A program made the translations under genes and the position numbers. Under the pieces are notes generated by a model that had not been told where the DNA came from, did not search any database, and saw only the letters and a list, made by a program, of their open reading frames with translations. A stretch of 64,000 nt of DNA from G965240365 sp965240365. Its GTDB lineage: Bacteria; Pseudomonadota; Gammaproteobacteria; Eutrophobiales; Eutrophobiaceae. Shown piece after piece: positions 9,160 to 17,990 of the stretch. Position 1 is the stretch's first letter. Every line of letters starts with the position of its first letter. The stretch lies in the NCBI GenBank assembly GCA_965240365.1, contig OZ251218.1:310001-374000 (forward strand), in the 5' to 3' direction.

Positions 9160-10887
9160 GTGGCAAAGCAAAATGAAATATTGCGCGGCGCGGAAATCTT
9201 CTGCCGGGCATTGAAAGATGAAGGCGTCAAACATCTGTTTGGCTATCCCGGCGGCGCCGTGCTGCATATCTATGACGAGTTGTACAAGCAGGATGCGGTC
9301 GAGCATATCCTGGTGCGGCACGAGCAGGGCGCGAGCCATGCCGCGGACGGCTACGCGCGCGCCACGGGCAGGCCCGGCGTGGTGCTGGTCACCTCCGGGC
9401 CGGGCGCGACCAATACCGTGACCGGCATCGCCACGGCCTATATGGATTCGATCCCGCTGGTGGTGTTTACCGGCCAGGTCGCAACCCACATGATCGGCAA
9501 CGACGCCTTTCAGGAGGTCGATTCGATCGGCATTACCCGGCCCTGCGTCAAGCATAATTTCCTGGTCAATCATGTCTCGGAACTGGCCATGACCATTAAA
9601 AAGGCGTTCTATATCGCCACCAGCGGCCGCCCCGGCCCGGTCGTGGTGGATATTCCAAAGGATGTCACGGCCGATTCCTGTGCGTATCATTACCCGAAAC
9701 AGATCGACCTGCGTTCCTACCGGCCGGTCGTCAAGGGCCACCCCGGCCAGATCAAAAAGGCCGTGAAGCTGATCCTGGCGGCCAAAAAACCGATGATCTA
9801 TTCGGGCGGCGGCGTCATCCTCGGCGAGGCCAGCGCGGAGCTGACCGAATTCTGCCGCCTGCTGGGTTATCCGGTCACCAATACCCTCATGGGGCTCGGC
9901 GCCTTCCCGGCCACAGACAGGCAGTTTACCGGCATGCTGGGCATGCACGGCACTTACGAGGCCAATATGGCCATGCATCATTGTGATGTGCTGATCGCAA
10001 TCGGCGCCCGCTTTGACGACCGGGTCACGGGCGATCTGGAAAAATTCTGCCCCTATGCGCGCATCGTGCATATTGATGTGGATCCGTCCTCTATCGGGAA
10101 GAATGTGCAGGTCGAGGTCCCGATCGTGGGGGACGTGAAGCATGTCCTGGCAGATATGATCAAGCTCCTGAAGGACGGCAAGGCGCGGCCGGACGCGGCC
10201 GCGCTGGAGGCCTGGTGGGCGCAGGTGCATGACTGGGCCGCCATCGACTGTCTCAGATATGACCGCGATACCACCGTGATCAAGCCGCAGTATGTCATCG
10301 AAAAGCTGTGCGAACTGACCAACGGCGACGCCTATGTGACTTCGGACGTGGGCCAGCATCAGATGTGGGCCGCCCAGTTTTATCAATTCAACAAGCCGCG
10401 CCGCTGGATCAATTCGGGCGGCCTCGGCACCATGGGCTTTGGCCTGCCCGCGGCCATGGGCGTCAAGCTGGCCTTCCCCGAAGAAACGGTCTGTTGCGTC
10501 ACGGGCGAGGCCAGTCTGGTCATGTGCATCCAGGAATTATCGACCTGTCTGCAATACAACACGCCGGTCAAGATCATCAGCCTCAATAACCGCTATATGG
10601 GCATGGTCAGGCAATGGCAGGAGTTCTTTTATTCGAGCCGCTATTCGCATTCCTACATGGACGCCCTGCCGGATTTTGTCAAGCTGGCGGAGAGCTATGG
10701 CCACGTGGGCATGCATATCGAAAAGAGCGCCGATGTCGAGGCCGCGCTGCAAGAGGCGCTGGCGCAGAAAGAACGCACGGTGCTGATGGACTTTGTGACC
10801 GACCAGACCGAAAACGTGTACCCCATGATCGCCTCGGGCAAGGGCCACCATGAAATGCACCTGTCCACGGAACGGGAACTGGCCTGA
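9160..10887 (+). CDS. ilvI: Acetolactate synthase large subunit
   Basis: This thiamine-diphosphate enzyme forms 2-acetolactate or 2-aceto-2-hydroxybutyrate, the first common step of valine/isoleucine synthesis. The GTG at 9160 (MAKQNEILRGAEIF) is the best start; an in-frame TTG at 9112 would add 16 residues. The Glu that activates the cofactor is in VRHEQGASHAADGYAR. The FAD-binding middle domain and the C-terminal ThDP region (TGEASLVMCIQELSTCLQYN and LNNRYMGMVRQWQ) are present. The usual GDGS/GEGS motif reads GEAS here. It is directly followed by its regulatory subunit with no gap. Confidence 0.95.
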   Translation: MAKQNEILRGAEIFCRALKDEGVKHLFGYPGGAVLHIYDELYKQDAVEHILVRHEQGASHAADGYARATGRPGVVLVTSGPGATNTVTGIATAYMDSIPLVVFTGQVATHMIGNDAFQEVDSIGITRPCVKHNFLVNHVSELAMTIKKAFYIATSGRPGPVVVDIPKDVTADSCAYHYPKQIDLRSYRPVVKGHPGQIKKAVKLILAAKKPMIYSGGGVILGEASAELTEFCRLLGYPVTNTLMGLGAFPATDRQFTGMLGMHGTYEANMAMHHCDVLIAIGARFDDRVTGDLEKFCPYARIVHIDVDPSSIGKNVQVEVPIVGDVKHVLADMIKLLKDGKARPDAAALEAWWAQVHDWAAIDCLRYDRDTTVIKPQYVIEKLCELTNGDAYVTSDVGQHQMWAAQFYQFNKPRRWINSGGLGTMGFGLPAAMGVKLAFPEETVCCVTGEASLVMCIQELSTCLQYNTPVKIISLNNRYMGMVRQWQEFFYSSRYSHSYMDALPDFVKLAESYGHVGMHIEKSADVEAALQEALAQKERTVLMDFVTDQTENVYPMIASGKGHHEMHLSTERELA

Positions 10888-11379
10888 GTGCGCCATATTA
10901 TCTCACTGCTTCTGGAAAATGAGGCGGGCGCCCTGTCGCGGGTGGCCGGACTGTTTTCCGCGCGCGCCTTCAATATTGAATCGCTGACCGTCGCCCCGAC
11001 TGAAGACACCACGGTCTCCAGGATGACGCTGGTGACCAGCGGTTCGGACGAGATCATCGAGCAGATCACCAAGCAGCTTAATAAGCTGGTGGATGTGGTC
11101 AAGGTGGTTGACCTCAACGATTACCGCCATATTGAGCGCGAGTTGCTGCTGATTAAACTGTCCGCCAGGAAGGAAGAGCGGGCCGAGATCAAGCGTCTCG
11201 CGGAGATCTTTCGCGGCCGCATCATTGATGTCACGGAAAACGCCTATATGCTGGAACTGACCGGCGCCGGGGCCAAACTGGACGCCTTCATCCGGGCGCT
11301 GGATGAAAGTATTATCCTTGAAGTCGCGCGCTCGGGCGTGCTGGGCATCACGCGCGGCGACAAGGCCATTCAATCCTGA
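10888..11379 (+). CDS. ilvH: Acetolactate synthase regulatory small subunit
   Basis: This 163-residue regulatory subunit confers valine feedback inhibition and activates the large subunit. The GTG start immediately follows the large-subunit TGA. The N-terminal ACT domain (ISLLLENEAGALSRVAGLFS, then FNIESLTV) and the C-terminal domain (LLLIKLSA...RGRIIDVTENAYMLELTG) are complete and the length equals E. coli IlvH. Tight spacing implies translational coupling and stoichiometric expression. Confidence 0.96.
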   Translation: MRHIISLLLENEAGALSRVAGLFSARAFNIESLTVAPTEDTTVSRMTLVTSGSDEIIEQITKQLNKLVDVVKVVDLNDYRHIERELLLIKLSARKEERAEIKRLAEIFRGRIIDVTENAYMLELTGAGAKLDAFIRALDESIILEVARSGVLGITRGDKAIQS

Positions 11380-11403
11380 AATTTTCAAACACGAGAGCAA
11401 GCT

Positions 11404-12420
11404 ATGAATATTTATTACGATAAAGACGCCGATCTGTCCTTAATCCAGGGCAAGCAGGTGGCCATCATCGGCTATGGTTCACAGGGCCATGCCCATGCCA
11501 ACAATCTCAGGGATTCGGGCATCGAGGTATGCGTGGGTTTGCGCGAGGGTTCGGCCTCGATCGCCAAGGCCGAGGCCGCCGGGCTCGCGGTCAAGCCCAT
11601 CGCTGAGGCGGTCGCGGCCGCGGATGTGGTCATGGTGCTGGCCCCCGATGAGCATCAGTCTCTGCTCTATCAGCAAGAGATCGCGCCCCATATCAAAAAT
11701 GGCGCGGCGCTGGCCTTCGCGCATGGCTTTAATATTCACTTCGAGCAGATCCTGCCGCGCGCGGAACTGGATGTGATCATGATCGCCCCCAAGGGGCCGG
11801 GGCATCTGGTGCGCGCCACCTACAGCGGCGGTGGCGGCGTGCCCTCCCTGATCGCGGTTTATCAGGACGCCTCGGGCCAGGCCCGGGACATCGCGCTGGC
11901 CTATGCCGCGGCCAACGGAGCCGGCCGGGCCGGCATTATCGAGACCACCTTCAAGGAAGAGACCGAAACGGACCTGTTCGGCGAACAGGTCGTGCTCTGT
12001 GGTGGCCTCACGGCCCTGATCCAGGCCGGCTATGAAACCCTGGTCGAGGCCGGCTATGCCCCGGAAATGGCCTATTTTGAATGCCTGCATGAAACCAAGC
12101 TGATCGTCGATCTGCTCTATGAAGGCGGGATCGCCAATATGCGTTATTCCATCTCCAACACGGCCGAATACGGCGACTTCAGCCGCGGCCCGCGCGTGAT
12201 TAACGAGCGGGTCAGGCGGGAAATGAAAAAGATCCTGGCGGAAATCCAGAACGGCGAGTTTGCGCGCGAGTTTATCCAGGAAAACCGGAGTGGCGCGGCG
12301 GTATTAAAGGCGAAGCGCCGGATCAGCCGCGCCCACGATATCGAGATTGTCGGCGAGAAACTGCGCTCGATGATGCCGTGGATCAAGGCCAACAAACTGG
12401 TTGACCAGGCAAAGAACTGA
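11404..12420 (+). CDS. ilvC: Ketol-acid reductoisomerase (class I)
   Basis: This NADPH- and Mg-dependent enzyme does the second step of branched-chain amino acid synthesis. The 338-residue length is the short class I form. The Rossmann motif is GYGSQGHAHANNLRDSG; the metal-binding residues lie in FKEETETDLFGEQ and in the following knotted domain (ECLHETKLIVDL, MRYSISNTAEYGD). It lies 24 bases after ilvH in the same operon. The TGA at 12418 is followed by about 115 bases before the next gene, in which I see no clear signal. Confidence 0.97.
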   Translation: MNIYYDKDADLSLIQGKQVAIIGYGSQGHAHANNLRDSGIEVCVGLREGSASIAKAEAAGLAVKPIAEAVAAADVVMVLAPDEHQSLLYQQEIAPHIKNGAALAFAHGFNIHFEQILPRAELDVIMIAPKGPGHLVRATYSGGGGVPSLIAVYQDASGQARDIALAYAAANGAGRAGIIETTFKEETETDLFGEQVVLCGGLTALIQAGYETLVEAGYAPEMAYFECLHETKLIVDLLYEGGIANMRYSISNTAEYGDFSRGPRVINERVRREMKKILAEIQNGEFAREFIQENRSGAAVLKAKRRISRAHDIEIVGEKLRSMMPWIKANKLVDQAKN

Positions 12421-12537
12421 GACAGAGCTTAGCAGGGCAAGGGCAAGGCCGGTGTCGCAAGGCAAGGCGAAAAAACGCGGCGCGGCGGCCGCGGCCGCGT
12501 TCAAGCCCGCCCTGAGCCCCTTGCCTGTCCGCCATTG

Positions 12538-13197
12538 ATGCCCTCCAACCGTTACCCGATCATCGCCCGCGAGGCCTGGCCGCTGCTCTTGCTGTTGTCG
12601 GTGCTGGCCGTGCTGGCGCAATTTCTGGCGGGGCCGGCGGCATTTCTTGTCCTGGTTTTGCTGCTGATGGCGGCTGTTTTTCTGTTTCGTGACCCGGCGC
12701 GCGAGATCCCCGCCAATCCGCTGGCCGTGGTCAGTCCGGTGCATGGCGTCGTGACGCTGATTGAGGAGGCCGAAGAGGCGCGCCTGCACAGCCGCGCGAG
12801 GCGCATCCGGATCGACATGCGCCCGCATGATATATACTCATTGCGGAGCCCCATTGAAGGCAAGGTCATGGAGCAATGGTGCAGCCGGCCGGACGCGAAC
12901 GAACCGAACCGGCACATGGATTTTTATATCCAGTCGGACGAAGGCGACAAGGTGGTCATGGCGATCCGGCACCGGCACGCCATGCCCCGTTTTCATCTTT
13001 ATCTGCGCTCGGGCGAGCGCGTGGGCCAGGGACAGCGTTGCGGCTATCTGTATTTTGGCGCGGTCATTGACGTGTTCCTGCCGCTGGACTGCAAGGTGCT
13101 GGTCGAGACCGGGCAGAGCGTGAATTCGGGCAGTTCAATGCTGGCGCGCCTCATCCATGCCGGGGGCGCCAGCGTCATCCGGGACAACGGCGCATGA
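12538..13197 (+). CDS. Phosphatidylserine decarboxylase-like protein lacking catalytic residues
   Basis: This 219-residue protein has the architecture of short (type A) phosphatidylserine decarboxylases encoded between ilvC and pssA in beta- and gammaproteobacteria. It has the N-terminal PIIAREAWPL, two membrane helices, FRDPAREIP, and the core. The catalytic triad is not conserved. The Asp of the usual PADG motif is His (SPVHGVV, about residue 69), the His of the VH...RSP motif is Tyr (HDIYSLRSP, about 100), and the self-cleaving Gly-Ser of RFGSRVDV is Gly-Ala (YFGAVIDVFLP, about 175). Without that Ser no pyruvoyl group can form, so it is probably not a decarboxylase. It may act as a scaffold or regulator for PssA. 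Confidence 0.85.
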   Translation: MPSNRYPIIAREAWPLLLLLSVLAVLAQFLAGPAAFLVLVLLLMAAVFLFRDPAREIPANPLAVVSPVHGVVTLIEEAEEARLHSRARRIRIDMRPHDIYSLRSPIEGKVMEQWCSRPDANEPNRHMDFYIQSDEGDKVVMAIRHRHAMPRFHLYLRSGERVGQGQRCGYLYFGAVIDVFLPLDCKVLVETGQSVNSGSSMLARLIHAGGASVIRDNGA

Positions 13198-13243
13198 TGT
13201 TTGCCTACCGGACCTAAACACAAGGGCGGAGGGCCCAAAAGAC

Positions 13244-14008
13244 GTGACCATACGCAGGCGCGGGATTTATCTGTTGCCCAATCTGTTTACCACGGCGGCG
13301 CTGTTTGCCGGGTTTTACTCGATCGTGGCCGCGATGAACGAACAATTCGCCCCGGCCGCGATCGCCATCTTTGTGGCCATGGTGCTGGACGGCATGGACG
13401 GACGCATCGCGCGCCTGACCAACACCCAGAGCGATTTCGGGGTGCAGTACGACAGCCTGTCCGACATGGTCTCATTCGGCCTCGCCCCGGCGCTGATCAT
13501 GTATCAATGGGCCCTGGCGGGGATGGGCAAGCCCGGCTGGCTGGCGGCCTTTATCTATGCGGCCTCGGCGGCCCTGCGCCTGGCCCGTTTCAATATACAG
13601 GCCTCCAGTCTGGACAAGCGTTTTTTCCAGGGCCTGCCCAGCCCGGCGGCGGCCGCGCTGATCGCGGGCATCGTCTGGCTGGGGAGCGCTTATGGCCCGC
13701 TTAACGGCGCGGCCGTGCTGGTTTTCTGCTTCCCCGTGACCATCCTGGTCGGGCTGCTGATGGTCAGCAATATCCGTTACCACAGTTTCAAGCAACTCAA
13801 TCTGGAGGGGCGCATCCCGTTTACGGCCGTCCTGCTGGTGGCCGGCGTCTTCGCGCTGATCGCCATTGAACCGCCGCTGGTATTGTTCGGCATGGCGGCG
13901 GTCTATGCCATATCGGGGCCGGCCATGACCCTGTTTATGATCCGCCGGCGCCGGCAGGCCAGAAAGACCCCGGAGCCGCCGCCCGAGAAAATCACGGACA
14001 AGGATTGA
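13244..14008 (+). CDS. pssA: CDP-diacylglycerol-serine O-phosphatidyltransferase
   Basis: This integral membrane enzyme of about 254 residues makes phosphatidylserine from CDP-diacylglycerol and serine. The CDP-alcohol phosphatidyltransferase signature is present: DGMDGRIARLTNTQSDFG followed by YDSLSD. Six to eight hydrophobic segments surround it. The GTG at 13244 (MTIRRRGIYLLPNLFT) is chosen because homology begins there and GGAGGG lies upstream. It begins 46 bases after the decarboxylase-like gene. The C-terminal tail is basic and charged. Confidence 0.93.
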   Translation: MTIRRRGIYLLPNLFTTAALFAGFYSIVAAMNEQFAPAAIAIFVAMVLDGMDGRIARLTNTQSDFGVQYDSLSDMVSFGLAPALIMYQWALAGMGKPGWLAAFIYAASAALRLARFNIQASSLDKRFFQGLPSPAAAALIAGIVWLGSAYGPLNGAAVLVFCFPVTILVGLLMVSNIRYHSFKQLNLEGRIPFTAVLLVAGVFALIAIEPPLVLFGMAAVYAISGPAMTLFMIRRRRQARKTPEPPPEKITDKD

Positions 14009-14038
14009 TTTTTTTCCAAAGCAGGCTATAGTTTAAGC

Positions 14039-14119
14039 ATGTCAATCAAATACAACATCAGCCTCTTTGCCCGAAGCCCGTTGCCGGCCTGCCTGTCACG
14101 TCTGTTCCTCCTGCCCTGA
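14039..14119 (+). CDS. Possible leucine-rich leader peptide of leuA
   Basis: A 26-codon frame starting at ATG 14039 and ending at TGA 14117-14119 contains six leucine codons, four of them in its last eight codons (SRLFLLP at the end). It lies between pssA and leuA, 124 bases before the leuA start. Hairpins follow: CTGCCC-TGAG-GGGCAG overlaps its end, and GCTCA...TGAGC (about 14196-14222) sits just before leuA. This is the arrangement expected of a leu attenuator, but the ribosome-binding site is weak and no T-rich terminator is evident, so the call is tentative. Confidence 0.35.
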   Translation: MSIKYNISLFARSPLPACLSRLFLLP

Positions 14120-14242
14120 GGGGCAGACCTCTTTACACCCACAATCTGATCTCATGTCGCGTTTCTCAAAAACGTGAGTTTCCTTTATTTGTATTGCTCA
14201 GTGTATCAACATACTATTGAGCCTCTGTAGCGGAGCAGAATA

Positions 14243-15781
14243 ATGAACGACAAGTTAATTATTTTTGACACCACAATGCGCGATGGCGAACAAAGCCCGG
14301 GCGCCTCGATGACCAGGGATGAAAAACTTCGTATCGCCAGGGCGCTGGAAAAAATGCGGGTGGATGTGATCGAGGCCGGCTTTCCCATCGCCAGCCCCGG
14401 CGATTTTGAATCGGTCAAGGCCGTGGCCGGAGCGATCACCGACAGCACCGTCTGCGCCCTGGCCCGGGCGCTGGACAAGGACATTGATCGCGCCGCCGAA
14501 GCATTAAAACCGGCCCGCTCGGCCCGCATTCACACCTTTCTGGCCACTTCCCCGATCCACATGCGTGAAAAACTGCGTATGCAACCGGAGCAGGTGCTTG
14601 ACTATGCCGTGGCCGCGGTAAAGCGGGCCCGCAACTATACCGATAATGTTGAATTCTCGCCGGAAGACGCGGCCCGTTCCGAGCTTGACTTTTTATGCCG
14701 CGTGCTGGAGCAGGCCATTGCGGCCGGCGCCAACACCATCAACATCCCCGATACCGTCGGCTACAGCCTGCCATCCCTGTATGGCGAATTGATCAGGGCG
14801 CTGATGGAAAAGATCCCCAACTCGGACAAGGCCGTCTTTTCCGTGCATTGCCAAAATGACCTGGGGCTGGCGGTCGGCAACTCCCTGGCCGGGGTCTTAA
14901 ACGGCGCGCGCCAGGTGGAATGCACGATCAATGGCCTGGGCGAGCGGGCCGGCAACGCGGCCCTGGAAGAGGTCGTGATGACGGTGCGCACCCGGCGCGA
15001 TGTGTTTCCCTGTGACACGCGGCTGGACACCACCCAACTCCTGAATTGCTCGCGGCTGGTGGCCACGATCACCGGCTTTCCGGTGCAGCCCAACAAGGCC
15101 ATTGTCGGCGCCAACGCCTTCGCGCATGAATCCGGCATCCACCAGGACGGGGTCCTCAAGAGCCGCGAGACCTATGAGATCATGCGCGCCGAGGACGTGG
15201 GCTGGCGCGCGAACCGCATGGTGCTCGGCAAACACTCGGGCCGCAACGCCTTCAAGACCCGTCTGGAAGAACTGGGCATCACCTTTGCCAAAGAGGCAGA
15301 ACTGAACGCCGCCTTTGCCCGCTTTAAGGAACTGGCCGATAAAAAGCACGAAATCTACGATGACGACCTGCAGGCCCTGGTCAGCGAATCCATCCAGGAA
15401 AGCGCCGATGAGCCCATCAAGCTGGTCTCGCTCAAGGTTGGCATCGAGACCGGCAAGACCCCCGAGGCGGAGATCACCCTCTCGATCAACGGCCAGGACA
15501 GGCAGGCCCGGGCCGCGGGCAGCGGGCCGGTCGATGCCGCGTTTAAGGCCATTGAAAGCATGGTCGCCAGCGGTTGCCGCTTGCAGCTTTATTCGGTTAA
15601 CAACATTACCGACGGCACCGACTCGCAGGGCGAGGTGAGCGTGCGGATTGACAAGGCCGGCCGCATTGTCAACGGCTCCGGCTCGGATACCGATATCGTC
15701 ATCGCCTCGGCCAGGGCCTATATCAACGCCCTGAACCGGCTGCTGGCCGGCGGGCAACGCGCCCACCCGCAGAGCCTGTAA
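14243..15781 (+). CDS. leuA: 2-isopropylmalate synthase
   Basis: This 512-residue enzyme is the first committed step of leucine synthesis (acetyl-CoA plus 2-oxoisovalerate). The N-terminal TIM barrel shows IFDTTMRDGEQSPGASM, GFPIASPGDF, SVHCQNDLGLAVGNSLAG, and the metal-binding motif HESGIHQDG. The C-terminal LeuA regulatory domain, which binds leucine for feedback inhibition, spans about 390-505. Upstream is a 234-base gap with a candidate leader peptide. The next gene starts 3 bases after its stop codon. Confidence 0.97.
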   Translation: MNDKLIIFDTTMRDGEQSPGASMTRDEKLRIARALEKMRVDVIEAGFPIASPGDFESVKAVAGAITDSTVCALARALDKDIDRAAEALKPARSARIHTFLATSPIHMREKLRMQPEQVLDYAVAAVKRARNYTDNVEFSPEDAARSELDFLCRVLEQAIAAGANTINIPDTVGYSLPSLYGELIRALMEKIPNSDKAVFSVHCQNDLGLAVGNSLAGVLNGARQVECTINGLGERAGNAALEEVVMTVRTRRDVFPCDTRLDTTQLLNCSRLVATITGFPVQPNKAIVGANAFAHESGIHQDGVLKSRETYEIMRAEDVGWRANRMVLGKHSGRNAFKTRLEELGITFAKEAELNAAFARFKELADKKHEIYDDDLQALVSESIQESADEPIKLVSLKVGIETGKTPEAEITLSINGQDRQARAAGSGPVDAAFKAIESMVASGCRLQLYSVNNITDGTDSQGEVSVRIDKAGRIVNGSGSDTDIVIASARAYINALNRLLAGGQRAHPQSL

Positions 15782-15784
15782 GGG

Positions 15785-16513
15785 ATGATGCAGCCCCGGC
15801 GCCGGCAATACCTCAGGGAAATGGGTATCCCTGTCTGGCTGGCGCGTACAGGGCCGCCCCCGGCCGTTGCCGAAACGCAGACAGCCCAACCGCCCCCGGC
15901 CGCCGCCGAAACCAGGACAGCGGCGGCGGTCGCGCGGCCGCCGCTCGCCGCCGCAAGCGCGCTGGCCGAACTGGCCGGGCAGGTCTCCGCCTGCCGCCAA
16001 TGCGGCCTGCACGAAACGCGCACCCAGACCGTGTTCGGCTGCGGTAATCCGAACGCGGACTGGCTGATCATCGGCGAGGCGCCCGGCGCCGATGAAGACC
16101 GCCGCGGCGAACCCTTCGTCGGGCGGGCCGGCAAACTGCTGAATGCCATGTTACTGGCCATCGGCCTCAAAAGAGAGCAGGTGTTTATCGCCAACATCCT
16201 CAAATGCCGGCCGCCCAAAAACCGGGACCCGAAGCCGGCCGAAGTCGCCGCCTGTAGCGCCTATCTCAGGCGTCAGATCGCCTTGATCCGGCCCAGACTG
16301 ATCCTGGCCGTGGGCCGGGTCGCGGCCCAGAACCTGCTCATGGTGGATACCCCGATAGGCAAGCTGCGCGGCAAGCGTTACCGCTATCCCGACACCGAGT
16401 TGCCGGTATTCGTGACCTATCATCCGGCCTATCTGCTGCGCTCGCCGCGCGAAAAGCGCAAGGTCTGGGAAGACCTCAAGCTCGCCCTGCGCGCCTTTCG
16501 GGCGCCGGCATGA
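15785..16513 (+). CDS. Family 4 uracil-DNA glycosylase (Fe-S)
   Basis: This 242-residue DNA repair enzyme removes uracil. Family 4 features are clear: two N-terminal iron-sulfur cysteines (SACRQCGL), the catalytic motif GEAPGADEDRRGEPFVGRAG, ILKCRPPKNRDP with the third cysteine, AACSAYL with the fourth, and the C-terminal HPAYLLR. The first 60 residues are a low-complexity Ala/Pro-rich leader typical of the gammaproteobacterial proteins fused or adjacent to the DNA polymerase III psi region. Its last bases overlap rimI (ATGA). Confidence 0.93.
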   Translation: MMQPRRRQYLREMGIPVWLARTGPPPAVAETQTAQPPPAAAETRTAAAVARPPLAAASALAELAGQVSACRQCGLHETRTQTVFGCGNPNADWLIIGEAPGADEDRRGEPFVGRAGKLLNAMLLAIGLKREQVFIANILKCRPPKNRDPKPAEVAACSAYLRRQIALIRPRLILAVGRVAAQNLLMVDTPIGKLRGKRYRYPDTELPVFVTYHPAYLLRSPREKRKVWEDLKLALRAFRAPA

Positions 16514-16992
16514 GCGCGGTTATAAAAGCGGCGCCCTGCGTCATCCGGCCGCTGGCGGAAACCGACCTCGGGCGGGTCATGGCGATTGAACAGCGCGCCT
16601 ATCAATTCCCGTGGCGCAAGGCCATCTTTCAGGATTGCCTCAGGGTCGGCTATGGGTGCTGGGCGCTGGAATATGATCAGGCGCTGACCGCCTATGGCGT
16701 GATGTCGGTCAGCGCCGGCGAGGCGCATATTCTCAATTTATGCGTCGATCCCGATTATCAGCGTATCGGCCTCGGCCGGCGCCTGCTGCTGCACCTGCTA
16801 CAGGCCGCGAGGCGGCATAACGCGAACACCAGCTTTATCGAGGTGCGGCCGACCAACTTTGCCGCGATCAAACTGTATCTTGCCAACGGCTTTGCCGAGG
16901 TCGGCGCGCGCAGAAATTACTACCCGGCCAGACGCGGGCGCGAGGATGCGCTGATCCTGGCGCGGACCCTGACGGGGCTGCCGATTCAATGA
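16510..16992 (+). CDS. rimI: Ribosomal protein bS18 alanine N-acetyltransferase
   Basis: This 160-residue GNAT acetyltransferase N-terminally acetylates ribosomal protein S18. It begins IRPLAETDLGRVMAIEQRAY and has the RimI-typical FPWRKAIFQDCL, the acetyl-CoA loop (DPDYQRIGLGRRLLLHLL, R/Q-x-x-G-x-G/R), and the substrate motif FIEVRPTNFAAIKLY then GF. The start overlaps the glycosylase stop by four bases and the stop overlaps cysM in the same way, so the three genes are translationally coupled. Confidence 0.93.
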   Translation: MSAVIKAAPCVIRPLAETDLGRVMAIEQRAYQFPWRKAIFQDCLRVGYGCWALEYDQALTAYGVMSVSAGEAHILNLCVDPDYQRIGLGRRLLLHLLQAARRHNANTSFIEVRPTNFAAIKLYLANGFAEVGARRNYYPARRGREDALILARTLTGLPIQ

Positions 16993-17918
16993 AGCCGGAC
17001 GCGCCTCACAATGCGCCGCCGGGTCTGGCGGACTTCCCGACCCTGGAAGCCCGGGTCGGCAATACGCCGCTGGCGCGGCTGCAACGCCTGACCGTCGGCA
17101 CGGGCAATATCGTGCTGGCCAAGCTCGAAGGCAACAATCCGGCCGGTTCGGTCAAGGACAGGGCGGCCCTCGGCATGATAAAACAGGCCGAGGCCGATGG
17201 CCGGATCAAGCCCGGCGACACCCTGATCGAGGCGACCAGCGGCAACACCGGCATTGCGCTGGCCATGGCGGCGACGATTCGCGGTTACCGGATGATCCTG
17301 GTCATGCCGGAGAGCATGAGTGTCGAGCGCCGCGCCGTGATGCGCGCCTTCGGGGCCGAGATCATACTGAGTTCGGCCGCGGGCAGCATGGAAGAGGCCA
17401 TTGATGTCGCGCGGGAAATGGAGGCCGCAGGCAAGGGCCGGATACTCGATCAATTCGCCAACCCGGCCAACCCGCGCGCCCACTATGAAGGCACCGGCCC
17501 CGAAATCTGGCGCGATACGGGCGGCCGCATCACACATTTTGTGAGTTCCATGGGCACCACGGGCACGATTATGGGTACCTCGCGCTTTCTCAAAGAAAAG
17601 AACCCGGCGATTCAAATCATCGGCGTACAGCCGGCGGCCGGCGCGAAGATTCCGGGCATCCGCCGCTGGCCCGCGGCCTACCTGCCGAAGATTTATGAGC
17701 CGGCGCGGGTGGATCGCATCATTGATGTCAGCCAGGAACTGGCGGAAAAGACCACCCTGGAACTGGGCAGGCGGGAAGGCATATTCGCCGGTATTTCAGC
17801 CGGGGGCGCGATGGCGGCCGCCTTGCAGATCGCCGGAGAGGCCGAGCAGGCCCTGATCGTCTCCATCGTCTGCGATCGCGGCGATCGCTATCTCTCGACC
17901 GATGTTTTCCGCGCCTGA
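16989..17918 (+). CDS. cysM: Cysteine synthase B
   Basis: This 309-residue PLP enzyme makes cysteine or S-sulfocysteine from O-acetylserine. The PLP lysine lies in NNPAGSVKDRAALG, the phosphate-binding loop is TSGNTGIALA, and a third conserved segment is SSMGTTGTIMGTSRFL. CysM rather than CysK is indicated by the RRWPAAYLPKIYEP loop and the length. The GISAGGAMAA motif near the C-terminus is intact. It ends the glycosylase-rimI-cysM block; an IS relic begins eight bases later. Confidence 0.95.
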   Translation: MKPDAPHNAPPGLADFPTLEARVGNTPLARLQRLTVGTGNIVLAKLEGNNPAGSVKDRAALGMIKQAEADGRIKPGDTLIEATSGNTGIALAMAATIRGYRMILVMPESMSVERRAVMRAFGAEIILSSAAGSMEEAIDVAREMEAAGKGRILDQFANPANPRAHYEGTGPEIWRDTGGRITHFVSSMGTTGTIMGTSRFLKEKNPAIQIIGVQPAAGAKIPGIRRWPAAYLPKIYEPARVDRIIDVSQELAEKTTLELGRREGIFAGISAGGAMAAALQIAGEAEQALIVSIVCDRGDRYLSTDVFRA

Positions 17919-17925
17919 ATGATTT

Positions 17926-17989
17926 AGGGCGTAGATTTATAAACAGGTAACAGATAATATGATTTCAAGATATAAAACTCAAGAGGTCT
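17926..17989. mobile_element. Relic of an IS5-type element end
   Basis: AGGGCGTAGATTTATAAACA then GGTAACAG and an AAAACTCA-AGAGGT segment match, with scattered changes, the start-side end of the IS5-type element at 46626-47467 (read on its minus strand). The match runs up to the ribosome-binding site of the transposase. The transposase itself is missing. The relic therefore supplies the Shine-Dalgarno-like AGAGGT just ahead of the next gene. Confidence 0.7.
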
Positions 17990-17990
17990 C

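Noticed and set aside
9030..9165. A leader peptide ahead of ilvI beginning ATG GAC GCA near 9034
   Set aside because: The frame is not enriched for Leu/Val/Ile codons as a leader should be and overlaps the gene start without attenuator-like structure.
9154..10386. A 410-codon minus-strand frame opposite ilvI
   Set aside because: His/Asp/Gly-rich composition typical of antisense of GC-rich genes; ilvI is certain on the other strand.
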